Below, one piece after another: positions 15,476 to 23,608 of a stretch of DNA of 64,000 nt (within the stretch, counting starts at the first letter, position 1; every line of letters starts with the position of its first letter). The translations under genes and the position numbers were made by a program. The notes beneath the pieces are model-generated. The model saw nothing but the letters and a program-made list of their open reading frames with translations, had not been told where the DNA came from and did no database searches. The stretch comes from Gemmatimonadota bacterium. Lineage in GTDB: Bacteria; Gemmatimonadota; Gemmatimonadetes; Longimicrobiales; Gaopeijiaceae. The stretch covers positions 124,001 to 188,000 of the forward strand of contig JAJCZZ010000101.1 in the NCBI GenBank assembly GCA_029262115.1, given 5' to 3'.

Positions 15476-16609
15476 GTGGATCGAGAACAGGCCCTCCTAC
15501 AGCTGGTCGGCGACGTCTACGCCGCAGGCTTCGGTGCGGTCTCGTGGGACCGCGTCACGTACCAGGTGCGTGACCTCCTGGGGTGCTCGGTAGTGGCGAT
15601 CCATGCCGACGACCCGATCAGCGGTGAGGGCCTGGTGCTCTCCAACCCGGGGCTGGATCCCGACGAGGCGGCCAAGTACGAGGCGTACTACATCAGCCAA
15701 AACCCCTGGCTGGCCCGGGCTGCTTCGGTCGTCAGCACCGGAACCCTCTTCCACGGAGAGGACCTGGTTCCACAGCGCGAACTCCGCCGGTCGGAGTACT
15801 ACAACGACTTCGCGCGACCCAACGCAATCGACCGTGCGCTGGCCGTGTGCCTGCACTGCGAGCCCGATCTCATCGCGTTCTTCAGCCTCTTCAAGCCGCC
15901 GGACCGGGAGGCCTTCTCCGAGGACGAGGTCGAGATCGTCCGCCTCCTGAGCCCTCACCTAAGACGGGCGGCGTCAGCGAGCCGTACCTTTCAGCTTCTG
16001 CGGGGCGAGCGGCGGCTGGCCCTGGAAGCGCTGGACCTGCTGCCGCGTGGGGTGGCCCTCCTCGATGCGGTGGGTCAGGTGGTCTTCATCAACCGGCAGA
16101 TGCACTCCATCCTGTTCGACGACGACGGGATCTTCATCTCTGGAGGCAGACTACGGTTCTCGGACAGCCCTAGCCAGAAGACCTTCGCCTCCCTCCTCGG
16201 CCGTCCCCGACTGGACGCTAGCGGCGGCGCTCGGCGGGTGCCCCGGCCCTCGTACGGCTCGCCGTACGAGGTGGTTCTCACGCCCCTGCCGGGATCGGAC
16301 GGGAGGTCCGCTTTCGCTCCACTCGAGGGGCGACGGGGATGGCTCCTTCTGGTCGTCGACCCAGACCTCCGACGTCGGCGACCGCTGGGGCGGCTCAAGC
16401 GGATCTATGGGCTCACCGATGCCGAAGCCCACGTGGCGGATCTTCTGGCTGCCGGAAGGACCGTTCGCCAGGTGGCTGGGATTCGGGGCACCAGCGTCAA
16501 CACGATCAAGAGTCAGGCCCGTGCAGTCTACGGCAAGACCCGAGTGAGCAGCCGGGCCGAGCTGGTCGGTCGATTGAGTGAACTGGAGGTAGGCGCAGGG
16601 CTCGAATGA
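15476..16609 (+). CDS. LuxR-type transcriptional regulator
   Basis: This 377-residue protein ends in a LuxR-type helix-turn-helix (YGLTDAEAHVADLLAAGRTV then TSVNTIKSQARAVYGKTRVS). The N-terminal 190 residues look like a GAF/autoinducer-type sensory domain (VAIHADDPISGEGLVLSN... YISQNPWLARA), followed by a PAS-like segment (LDLLPRGVALLDAVGQVVFINRQM). The ligand is unknown and no LuxI synthase is nearby. GTG 15476 has GGAGG about nine bases upstream. The next gene, 16715, is on the same strand after 105 bases and might be a target, but nothing in the sequence proves it. Confidence 0.85.
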   Translation: MDREQALLQLVGDVYAAGFGAVSWDRVTYQVRDLLGCSVVAIHADDPISGEGLVLSNPGLDPDEAAKYEAYYISQNPWLARAASVVSTGTLFHGEDLVPQRELRRSEYYNDFARPNAIDRALAVCLHCEPDLIAFFSLFKPPDREAFSEDEVEIVRLLSPHLRRAASASRTFQLLRGERRLALEALDLLPRGVALLDAVGQVVFINRQMHSILFDDDGIFISGGRLRFSDSPSQKTFASLLGRPRLDASGGARRVPRPSYGSPYEVVLTPLPGSDGRSAFAPLEGRRGWLLLVVDPDLRRRRPLGRLKRIYGLTDAEAHVADLLAAGRTVRQVAGIRGTSVNTIKSQARAVYGKTRVSSRAELVGRLSELEVGAGLE

Positions 16610-16714
16610 GTCGTGGTGTCGTGGCGCGTCACCCGTTCGGGTGATGCGGGCTCCAGGGCCGAGAACGTAGGGTGGAAGTGGTACGGATCGGCCATCCCCC
16701 CGTGAGGAGCCCCC

Positions 16715-18280
16715 ATGATGTACACGTTCATTCACAGCATCCAGACAGGTGCGTCTCTGTCGACTCGTCTCCTCGCGGTCGCACTGGTGCCTTGGGCGGC
16801 CGGGTGTATGGAGGCCAGCGTGACGGAGCCGGTCGGTCGGGATCTTCCTCGGTATGAGTCTGCTCCGACCGTGGCCTCGGTCTCGCCCGCGACCCTCGCG
16901 TACGACCTGAGGGAGGCCTGGAGCGACGCCGACAACCCGAATGGGCCGTGGTCGGTCTACGCAGGTGACGTCCTGCTGAGTCCCGTGTCGGATCTGTCCT
17001 CGACGGGGATCGATGGCTGGCCCACCGCTCAGCCAGGCTTTTCCGGGCAGCCGGTCCTCGGCGACATCACTCCGGTCTGGTTTCGGGCCGTCGTCCCCCT
17101 GGCGAACGGCGATCCCGACTACGAGATCGGTGACATCGTGACCCACACCAGCCGTCCGGGGGTGCCGAACTCCAACCTCCGCTGGACCAGCGAGTTGGAT
17201 GGGTTGATCGACATCTCCGGCAGCGTATGGGCTGCTCGCGAGTTCGGCCGGACGAATGACTGGTTCCTGTACCACAACGACCAGCTCCTGACGAGCGGCA
17301 CGGTCGCCAGCGGTGACCCCTACGACCGGGAGAACCCCTTTCACCTCGACACGGGGTCGGGAGGCGCGGCTCCCTTGACGTTTGTCACCGTGTCGGTCGG
17401 GGATGTGCTCAAGCTCGAGTTCGAACAGAAGTTCGGGTTCGGCGAGGACTACGTGGGGGTCGACCTCACGATTTCCGTTGCGGCGCCCACCACGATGGAT
17501 GACTGCAAGAACGGTGGCTGGAAGCTCTTCGGCTTCCGCAACTACGGCCAGTGCGTTCGCTCGGTGGCCTCGGATGGGGCCGGAGGGGGCAAGGTCGCCG
17601 TTTGCCACCTCCACGATGGGGGCGCCTATCAACTCATCGAGGTTTCGCAGAATGCGCTTCCCGCCCATTTCCAGCACGGAGATGGCGTTCCCGGAGCCGA
17701 GGCTCCGAATGGAGGCGGCGTGTTCGACGACGGCTGTGCGCTGGTGGAGCAGGGCGTCTCGTACGCCTTTGAGTTCCAGGTTACGACCAGCCGGTACTTC
17801 GGCAGCGATCCGACAATTGAGGCTGCCTTGCCAGCCCCCGGCCTTGCTCGCGGAGTGCTCACGTACGATCCGGGAGCTGAGGGTGCTCCGAGCACTTCGC
17901 CTGCCTTCGGAACCGTGTACGACATGGGCCCGGCCGGTAGCAACGGGATGCGGTTCACCTTCGACAATGGGCTCGTCTGGGAGACGGACCCACTCGGGCA
18001 CTTCGACACGTGGGTCGTTGATCGTGTCCAAGGTGGTGGGCCCGATGCGGTCCGTTTCCGATCGGACGACGCGATCCTCAAGGTGCCTGGACTCGCCACC
18101 GACTTCGCGTGGCTCACCTTCTTCGAATCCAACGCATCCCTACTCGATGACGAAACCCTCCCAGCGAGCCTGGACCTGACCGACTGGACGTTCGCCAGGC
18201 TCGACCTCCGGGCGGTGGACTCCAACAACTCGGAGTTCCGGGTCTTCGGCACCCTCACGAGCCTGACTGAAGTGCCCTGA
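16715..18280 (+). CDS. Exported lipoprotein of unknown function
   Basis: This 521-residue protein has an N-terminal lipoprotein-like signal (LLAVALVPWAAGC). The middle contains DDCKNGGWKLFGFRNYGQC, a short Cys/Gly-rich motif found in many secreted bacterial proteins. It is followed by KVAVCHLHDGGAYQLIEVSQ and ALPAHFQHGDGVPG, a second motif of secreted proteins with paired Cys and His. Flanking parts are beta-rich. The four Cys suggest disulfides outside the cytoplasm. No enzyme family is recognised. Confidence 0.6.
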   Translation: MMYTFIHSIQTGASLSTRLLAVALVPWAAGCMEASVTEPVGRDLPRYESAPTVASVSPATLAYDLREAWSDADNPNGPWSVYAGDVLLSPVSDLSSTGIDGWPTAQPGFSGQPVLGDITPVWFRAVVPLANGDPDYEIGDIVTHTSRPGVPNSNLRWTSELDGLIDISGSVWAAREFGRTNDWFLYHNDQLLTSGTVASGDPYDRENPFHLDTGSGGAAPLTFVTVSVGDVLKLEFEQKFGFGEDYVGVDLTISVAAPTTMDDCKNGGWKLFGFRNYGQCVRSVASDGAGGGKVAVCHLHDGGAYQLIEVSQNALPAHFQHGDGVPGAEAPNGGGVFDDGCALVEQGVSYAFEFQVTTSRYFGSDPTIEAALPAPGLARGVLTYDPGAEGAPSTSPAFGTVYDMGPAGSNGMRFTFDNGLVWETDPLGHFDTWVVDRVQGGGPDAVRFRSDDAILKVPGLATDFAWLTFFESNASLLDDETLPASLDLTDWTFARLDLRAVDSNNSEFRVFGTLTSLTEVP

Positions 18281-18286
18281 GACGGT

Positions 18287-18334
18287 AGTAGGGGCGGTGC
18301 TGACGTTGTGTAGCCCAGGCGCCGTGCCCCTACT
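18287..18334. terminator. Weak stem-loop between convergent genes
   Basis: AGTAGGGGC (18287-18295) pairs with GCCCCTACT (18326-18334) across a 30-base loop. It lies between the ends of the exported lipoprotein gene and the MBL-fold gene. The long loop and missing T-tract make it a weak terminator candidate. Confidence 0.3.
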
Positions 18335-19499
18335 CCTCCCGGATCCGCCCCGCCAGCGCATGCGCCCCCGCTCGCCGCATTCCGTCCACGTCCACCTCGA
18401 AGCGGTCGAAGTACTGCACCGGCGGGAGAAGCGTGATGCCGGCGTCCGACAGGTACCGGGCGAGCGAGCCCTCGCTCGGGTAGCTCCGGTTCGCTCCGAG
18501 CCAGAAGTTGCGCCAGAAGTCATCCCAATGATGTGGCACCAGGACCTTCGGGCGGACCATCGAGAGGACCTGATCGACATGGGCGACGTTTCCGAAGCCG
18601 ATCCACACGTTGATCGTGTCGGCCCCCTCTGCCCCCACCGCCGCTTGCAATGCTTCGCGGGTGGTCGACGTCGGCGCCGTCCACACCAGGTGGTCGATCG
18701 GTGGAGCGTCGACGCCGACAAAGGCCTCGGGGTCCGCTTCCAGACGGTCCTCCCAGAGCTGCGGGTTGCCACTGTTCGACCAGAGGATGCGCACCGGGCC
18801 CCTCCTCGTCTCCACGGTGAAGAGGTACGCCATCCCACCGCCGCCGTTCGGGAAGTCCTCCAGGAAGCCGGGCCTCAACCCCTCGTCGGTCACCGTGGGA
18901 GGGGCGGGCAGCCCCAGGGGTGCTCGGAGACGCCGACCCGCGATCTCCGCACCGTCTCCGGAGTGGTGCCACCGGACTGCGCGGACCGATACGTGCGGCC
19001 CAAGCTCGATCTGCTCCCCTCCCTCGAGCCCCATGCACCGGCCATGGTCGAGGCCCAGGGCTTCCGCGACATGGCAAACTGTCGGTGCGCCCGCGAGCCG
19101 CCCGCCGCCGACGAGCGCCCAGGACGGGGCGTCCCACGCGTGATCCCAGTGGGTATGGCCAACCAGCACCCAGTCCGGGCCACCCTCGGCGAGCAGTCCG
19201 TCCCGGATCTCACGAACGGCCGCTGAGTCGGGCAGGGCCCGGGCCGTTGAGGTTCCGTCGTCCAGCAACGTCGAGCGGTCGAGGCGCGTTACGTACCCAT
19301 CGAGCACGACGCTGGTCGCCCCCGCTTCGAGCAGCCATCCCGTGACGGACAGCCAGGTCAGCTCGACTCGTTCCGGCTGGGCTGCGGAGGGGTTGGCGGT
19401 CGGCTCGCGCTGCGGGCTTTCAGAACACGCGAGCGTGGCGACCAGGAGGCCAAAGGGGATGGCCGCTCGCTGGCGGCAGGCAGCGGATATTCCCCGCAT
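18330..19499 (-). CDS. MBL-fold metallo-hydrolase lipoprotein
   Basis: This 389-residue protein has a lipoprotein signal ending GLLVATLAC. The metallo-beta-lactamase fold is shown by the zinc motif VGHTHWDHAWD (HxHxDH), an upstream strand TSVVLDGYVTRLD, and downstream metal-site histidines in VRWHHSGD and VPHHWDD. These fit metallo-hydrolases of the lactonase/ribonuclease-Z-like group; substrate cannot be assigned. ATG 19499 is chosen because the signal peptide starts there; the frame upstream lacks signal-like sequence. It is convergent with the exported lipoprotein gene. Confidence 0.8.
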   Translation of the reverse strand: MRGISAACRQRAAIPFGLLVATLACSESPQREPTANPSAAQPERVELTWLSVTGWLLEAGATSVVLDGYVTRLDRSTLLDDGTSTARALPDSAAVREIRDGLLAEGGPDWVLVGHTHWDHAWDAPSWALVGGGRLAGAPTVCHVAEALGLDHGRCMGLEGGEQIELGPHVSVRAVRWHHSGDGAEIAGRRLRAPLGLPAPPTVTDEGLRPGFLEDFPNGGGGMAYLFTVETRRGPVRILWSNSGNPQLWEDRLEADPEAFVGVDAPPIDHLVWTAPTSTTREALQAAVGAEGADTINVWIGFGNVAHVDQVLSMVRPKVLVPHHWDDFWRNFWLGANRSYPSEGSLARYLSDAGITLLPPVQYFDRFEVDVDGMRRAGAHALAGRIREE

Positions 19500-19629
19500 G
19501 ACATTGCTTCGCGTTCCTGCCGGTATCTCACGACAGTCCCCGCGGACCGGCGATCGAAGTAGACCGAGATGGTCTTGTGGGGAGTGAGGTCCGCCTCGTT
19601 GCGCGGTCGTCTTTGGCTGTCTCATGCGC

Positions 19630-20229
19630 CTACCGGCCGCCGACCTCCCGGTTCACGATCGTGATCGGGCTGGGATACCGGATGCCTCCGAGTGGCGTGT
19701 CGATAACCGGGGTGGCCCGCAACGCCACATTTTTGGGTGCTCCGCCCGCGCCCGCAACCGAGAGGGCCAACTCGAACAGGTCCTTGGCGCCTCCGTCGAA
19801 AAACTCGAGAAGGTCGAGGCTCACGGAAATCGGGAAGGTGTTGGGCTGACCCGCCGGAAAGAGAACCTCGTCATTGAACACGCCGCTGACGGTCTCACGG
19901 TTCTCCAGAAGGAGCGTCCAATCCATGCGCACCATACGGGCGTCGACGCTGTTCTCCGGCGGATTTTCCCCGGTGATGTGGACCCGGAAATCGAGCGGCA
20001 ACTCCTCGCGGCTGATGGCCAGAGTGAGGCGAGCGATTTCCGCAAGGCTGAGATCGTCGTAGGAGTCGATCCGCCGCATGTCCACTCCCGCCAGTCGAAG
20101 GTCGCTCACCCGGTCGAGGTCGAAGTCCACGTTGCGCAGCGCCGCGATTTGCTGCAGTGTGGCGCATCCGGAGGTGCCCACGGTCAGAAAGGCGACGGCG
20201 GCGAGGCGAAGAGAAAGGGGCGGACGCAT
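19630..20229 (-). CDS. LEA14-like lipoprotein
   Basis: This 199-residue protein has a strong lipoprotein signal (LRLAAVAFLTVGTSGC). The mature part is beta-rich, with LRNVDFDLDRVSDLRLAGVD, LPLDFRVHITGENPPE and a C-terminal strand pair, resembling LEA14/WHy-domain proteins that adopt an immunoglobulin-like fold. Function in bacteria is not known. ATG 20229 follows a GGAG on the minus strand. It is 130 bases upstream of the MBL-fold gene on the same strand, so they could share a transcript. Confidence 0.65.
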   Translation of the reverse strand: MRPPLSLRLAAVAFLTVGTSGCATLQQIAALRNVDFDLDRVSDLRLAGVDMRRIDSYDDLSLAEIARLTLAISREELPLDFRVHITGENPPENSVDARMVRMDWTLLLENRETVSGVFNDEVLFPAGQPNTFPISVSLDLLEFFDGGAKDLFELALSVAGAGGAPKNVALRATPVIDTPLGGIRYPSPITIVNREVGGR

Positions 20230-20362
20230 GGTGCCGGTCTCCTGTCGGTACGTCCGAGTCGACGAACGTGAACCGTTGGTTGTTCGCTGAGTGGCTGGTA
20301 TCGGACCGAAAAGCAGCAAGAAGTCTGCCGAAACGACGACCGGAGCCCGCGTGGCAAGGACG

Positions 20363-20944
20363 ATGGAACCTACGAACATCACCTACTTCGAAACGCCGGC
20401 CGCTTTCGGGTCGTGGCTCGCAGCCAACCACAACCGGTCTGACGAGCTCTGGGTGGGTTTCTGGAAGAAGGCGACCGGTCGGCCGAGCGTGACGTGGCCT
20501 GAGTCGGTCGACGAGGCTTTGTGCTATGGATGGATCGACGGGATCCGAAAGCGCGTGGATGATGAGGCCTACACGATCCGCTTTACTCCCCGCCGTGCAC
20601 GCAGCACGTGGAGTCACCGCAACATGGAGCGCTTCGCGGCGTTGGACGCGGAGGATCGCATCGCGCCTCCGGGGCGTGAAGCGTATGAGGCTCGTACAGA
20701 GGAGAACTCGGGCATCTATTCGTTCGAGCAGGAGCAGCCCGTCGAGCTTTCGCCCGAGTTCAAGGCGCTTCTGAGGGCGGTGGATGAGGCCCACGCCTAT
20801 TGGCGGGCAGAGCCACCGGGGTACCGGCGGACGGCCACCTTCTGGGTCATGAGCGCGAAGCGTCAGGAGACCCGCCGGCGCCGGATGGATCAACTCATCG
20901 GGGACTCGGCAGCAGGACGAAGAGTGCCACCGCTCCAAAGGTAG
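20363..20944 (+). CDS. YdeI/OmpD-associated family protein
   Basis: This 193-residue protein matches the YdeI/OmpD-associated family by ITYFETPAAFGSWLAANH, ELWVGFWKKATGRPSVTWPE, the strongly conserved ALCYGWIDGIRKRVD and the following RFTPRRARSTWSHRN. The family has no firmly established biochemical role; some members affect resistance to antimicrobial peptides. ATG 20363 begins just before the conserved N-terminus. The C-terminus carries a YWRAEPPGYRRTATFWVMSAKR segment typical of the family. Confidence 0.8.
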   Translation: MEPTNITYFETPAAFGSWLAANHNRSDELWVGFWKKATGRPSVTWPESVDEALCYGWIDGIRKRVDDEAYTIRFTPRRARSTWSHRNMERFAALDAEDRIAPPGREAYEARTEENSGIYSFEQEQPVELSPEFKALLRAVDEAHAYWRAEPPGYRRTATFWVMSAKRQETRRRRMDQLIGDSAAGRRVPPLQR

Positions 20945-21039
20945 GAACGAATCGGGGGCTCGATGGATTCGCCCGACGTGGGCCCGATGTGTAGGGCGCG
21001 GTCGTCAGGATCTTCCTCGAAGGACGGAGATTGGAACGG

Positions 21040-21468
21040 ATGAATGTGAACTTCGGAAAAGCTGTGCTCGCGGGGATCGTGGGAACGATCGCCATGACCC
21101 TGGTGGGACTGTACGTCGCGCCGATCATGGGTATGCCGGCCATGAACCCCGCGGCGATGCTGGCCGGGCCCATGGGCGGCAGCATGGCGCTCGGGTGGGT
21201 TGGCCACTTCATGATCGGGATCATCCTTGCGGTCATCTACGCGGCCGTGGCCGGGAACCTGCCGGGTTCTGGAGCGCTTCGTGGGGCGATCTACGGAATC
21301 GCGCCGTGGCTTATGGCGCAACTCATCGTCATGCCGATGATGGGGATGCCCGTATTCTCCGGCTCAATGATGATGGCGATGGGTAGCCTGATCGGGCACC
21401 TCGTCTACGGTGCCACCGTGGGTGCGATCTACGGCGACCCGGTGAACACGGTGGCCGCGAGCGTTTGA
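21040..21468 (+). CDS. Small Met/Gly-rich integral membrane protein (DUF6789-like)
   Basis: This 142-residue protein has four predicted membrane helices: AVLAGIVGTIAMTLVGLYVA, LGWVGHFMIGIILAVIYAAV, an interior Met-rich helix around LIVMPMMGMPVFSG, and MMMAMGSLIGHLVYGATVGAI. Methionine is frequent (for example MGMPAMNPAAML). It resembles the DUF6789-type membrane proteins; no transport function is established. ATG 21040 is chosen; an in-frame TTG nine bases earlier is an alternative. A terminator follows 14 bases after the stop. Confidence 0.65.
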   Translation: MNVNFGKAVLAGIVGTIAMTLVGLYVAPIMGMPAMNPAAMLAGPMGGSMALGWVGHFMIGIILAVIYAAVAGNLPGSGALRGAIYGIAPWLMAQLIVMPMMGMPVFSGSMMMAMGSLIGHLVYGATVGAIYGDPVNTVAASV

Positions 21469-21482
21469 GGTTCTTCGAGGTC

Positions 21483-21507
21483 CTGGGGCGGGCGTCTCCC
21501 GCCCCAG
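21483..21507 (+). terminator. Rho-independent-like hairpin
   Basis: CTGGGGCGGG pairs perfectly with CCCGCCCCAG around a five-base loop, 14 bases after the stop of the small membrane protein gene. A weak T-containing tract (CACCTTATG) follows. The hairpin separates this gene from the TetR/SDR unit. Confidence 0.65.
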
Positions 21508-21557
21508 CACCTTATGAAGCATCGAAATGCATAGTGGAGAGTTCTTTCAGAGTGAGC

Positions 21558-21573
21558 TTGACTGAATAGTCAA
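21558..21573. promoter_or_regulatory. Operator 1 for the TetR-type regulator
   Basis: A perfect inverted repeat TTGACT-GAAT-AGTCAA lies 18 bases upstream of the tetR-type start. A near copy (TTGACT-AATC-ATTCAA) lies before the SDR gene at 22257-22272. The pair suggests one regulator controlling both genes. Confidence 0.7.
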
Positions 21574-21591
21574 AAATACCCAGACTCTGTC

Positions 21592-22182
21592 ATGGCTGCT
21601 CGACCGAGGAAGTTCGATGAGGACGCGGTCCTCGACGGCGCGACCGAAGTGTTTTGGCGCCGCGGCTACGAGGGAACCACCGTGGACGCCCTTGAGGAGC
21701 ACCTCGGAGTCGGGCGCCAAAGCCTCTACAACACCTTCGGTGACAAGCGAGCGCTTTTCAGGCGAGTAGTAGCTCGGTATGCGGCGTCCTCACATGGCGT
21801 TCGATCCTTTCTGGAGGCCGACCCGTCCGGTCTACCGGGCATCCGCCGGTATTTCGAGGGGCTCGTGGACTTTCTCGCGGGGAAGTCGGGTGGGCTCGGT
21901 TGCCTTCTGGTTCGGAGCATGACGTCGGCCGAGTCGGGTGACGAGCAGGTGGCGCGGACCTGTGGCGTTTCGGACGAGGCTCTCCGGAGTGCCTTTCGAA
22001 GCGCTCTATCGGTGGCGGTGGAGCGTGGCGAGGTACGCCCCGACCTCCCTCTGGAGGCGGCCGTCCTCATGTTGACAGCTCAGGCGTATGGGCTTTCCAC
22101 GCTCACGTCGCATGGTGCGTCCCGTGAGGAGTTGGCGGCCGCGGCGGCGATGGCGGTCGCAGGGCTGGACCTGGTGGGCTGA
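21592..22182 (+). CDS. TetR/AcrR-family regulator
   Basis: This 196-residue protein has an N-terminal TetR HTH: RKFDEDAVLDGATEVFWRRG, then TTVDALEEHLGVGRQSLYNT and FGDKRALFRRVV. The C-terminal helical part holds LGCLLVRSMTSAES and resembles the TetR_C_16/AefR-like group; the ligand is unknown. Two matching palindromes flank the gene, one before itself and one before the downstream SDR gene, so it probably represses both. The SDR gene lies 106 bases further on the same strand. Confidence 0.9.
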   Translation: MAARPRKFDEDAVLDGATEVFWRRGYEGTTVDALEEHLGVGRQSLYNTFGDKRALFRRVVARYAASSHGVRSFLEADPSGLPGIRRYFEGLVDFLAGKSGGLGCLLVRSMTSAESGDEQVARTCGVSDEALRSAFRSALSVAVERGEVRPDLPLEAAVLMLTAQAYGLSTLTSHGASREELAAAAAMAVAGLDLVG

Positions 22183-22256
22183 GGCGGGGAAATACGCCTG
22201 GCCCGTTCCGATGAGGTGGGGAGCAGAAGCAGAGTTCGAAGTTCGGTGTATTTTTT

Positions 22257-22272
22257 TTGACTAATCATTCAA
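22257..22272. promoter_or_regulatory. Operator 2 in front of the SDR gene
   Basis: TTGACT-AATC-ATTCAA matches operator 1 in its left half and spacing, with one mismatch in the symmetry. It lies 16 bases before the SDR start codon, after a run of T residues. Probably bound by the TetR-type protein encoded at 21592. Confidence 0.65.
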
Positions 22273-22288
22273 AATCGAGGAACATACG

Positions 22289-23053
22289 ATGGCGGTTTCA
22301 ATCAAGGAAAGCGTTGCGCTGGTCACGGGAGCCAACCGGGGTATCGGACGGGCGTTCGTCGACGAACTGTTGGCGAGGGGTGCCCGGAAGGTTTACGCAG
22401 GCGCGCGGCGTCCGGAGTCACTCGCGACTCTGGTGGATGAGTACGGAGACCGGGTCGTCCCCCTTCGGCTGGACGTCACGAGCGCGGCCGAGGTGGACCA
22501 GGCGGCGGCGCTCGCCGGCGACGTCGACGTCCTGGTGAACAATGCGGGGGTGGCCACGGACGCCACGCTCATCCACTCCGACGCGCTCGACGGGCTGCGG
22601 CATGAACTCGAAGTGAATGTGCTCGGCCTCCTCCGGGTGACCCAAGCGTTCACGCCGGCTCTCCGTCGGAACGGCCCGGGCGCGATCGTCAACCTGGCCT
22701 CCGTCGCGTCGTTCGCGAACTTCTTCATGTTTCCCACCTACAGCGCCTCCAAGGCCGCGGTACATTCGCTCACCCAGGCGCTTCGGGTTGTCTTCGCTGG
22801 GGACGACATCGTGGTGACGGCGGTGTATCCCGGTCCCGTCGACACCGACATGGCCGAGGCGATCCCATTCGAGAAGACGCCGCCGGATACGATCGCTCGG
22901 ATGGTGCTCGATGGAGTCGAGGCTGGAGAGGAGACCGTGCTGCCGGACCCGATGTCGAAAGAGATGGGCGGCGCGTATTACTCCGATCCTCGTGGTCTGG
23001 AGGACCAGGTTGCGCAGATGGCGGCCGAGTTCTCCCGGCAGGCGGCGAACTGA
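22289..23053 (+). CDS. SDR-family oxidoreductase
   Basis: This 254-residue protein is a classical short-chain dehydrogenase. It has the NAD(P) motif TGANRGIG, the Asp region LRLDVTS, NNAG in VLVNNAGVAT, the catalytic Ser in NLASVASF and the YSASK catalytic pair, and a VYPGPVDTDM loop. Basic residues after the second strand (GARRPE) favour NADPH. Substrate is unknown. It is likely controlled by the upstream TetR through operator 2. A hairpin terminator follows 17 bases after the stop. Confidence 0.9.
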   Translation: MAVSIKESVALVTGANRGIGRAFVDELLARGARKVYAGARRPESLATLVDEYGDRVVPLRLDVTSAAEVDQAAALAGDVDVLVNNAGVATDATLIHSDALDGLRHELEVNVLGLLRVTQAFTPALRRNGPGAIVNLASVASFANFFMFPTYSASKAAVHSLTQALRVVFAGDDIVVTAVYPGPVDTDMAEAIPFEKTPPDTIARMVLDGVEAGEETVLPDPMSKEMGGAYYSDPRGLEDQVAQMAAEFSRQAAN

Positions 23054-23070
23054 GGCTGGAACAGGTTTGC

Positions 23071-23109
23071 GCCAAAGAGGGTGCGTCTGGGATAGGCGCC
23101 CTCTTTGGC
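23071..23109 (+). terminator. Hairpin terminator after the SDR gene
   Basis: GCCAAAGAGGGTGC (23071-23084) pairs with GCGCCCTCTTTGGC (23096-23109) with a single T/G wobble. It is a long stem without a distinct T-tract, 17 bases after the SDR stop. Confidence 0.6.
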
Positions 23110-23184
23110 CAGGCCGACTCGGTACGGGAGTTGCACTCTCGCCCATCTCCAGGAAAACATGCGAACCGAGATGGAGCGAACGAG

Positions 23185-23457
23185 ATGGCCGAGCATCAGG
23201 GCAAGGCGCGGAAGAAGCGGAATCTCCCCGGCGGCGCGCCGTCAGGCGATATCGAGGAGATTGAAGCTCCCGGCGCCGATGACAATGTCGAGCCCGTAGA
23301 GGCCCCCAGCGCGGATGACCTCCCGCGCGGGCAGGGCCCCGACCCCGACGACGCGATCACCCGGAAGAAGGCCGAGGAAGCCAACCAGGAGAACCCACAA
23401 CCGACCGGTGGACGTCTGTCGCACGGAGGGTGGAAGAATCAGGGCGGTGCGGGCTGA
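23185..23457 (+). CDS. Small charged, probably disordered protein
   Basis: This 90-residue open frame starts MAEHQGKARKKRNLPGG and is rich in Asp, Glu, Pro and Gly, with a repeated EAPGADD/EAPSADD motif. It ends with GGRLSHGGWKNQGGAG. No fold or family is recognised and no hydrophobic core is evident. The codon pattern is consistent with coding sequence, but the case rests mostly on an open frame with a plausible start between two other genes on the same strand. Confidence 0.45.
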   Translation: MAEHQGKARKKRNLPGGAPSGDIEEIEAPGADDNVEPVEAPSADDLPRGQGPDPDDAITRKKAEEANQENPQPTGGRLSHGGWKNQGGAG

Positions 23458-23608
23458 CGGCGGGCATTGACGTGCGCCGTGTGTCGGGCTCTTTGTGTCG
23501 TGATTCGACGTAGCAACGTCGTATGGTATGACAGCGCCCCCGTCCGCCGTCACACCCGGCGGCCACCGGGGTATCGAAGGCTCGTCCCACCACGCACTTC
23601 AGGAAGAC

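Noticed and set aside
16151-18031. A 626-residue minus-strand open frame
   Set aside because: It is antisense to the LuxR gene and the exported lipoprotein, with no motif, signal peptide or compositional sign of a real protein.
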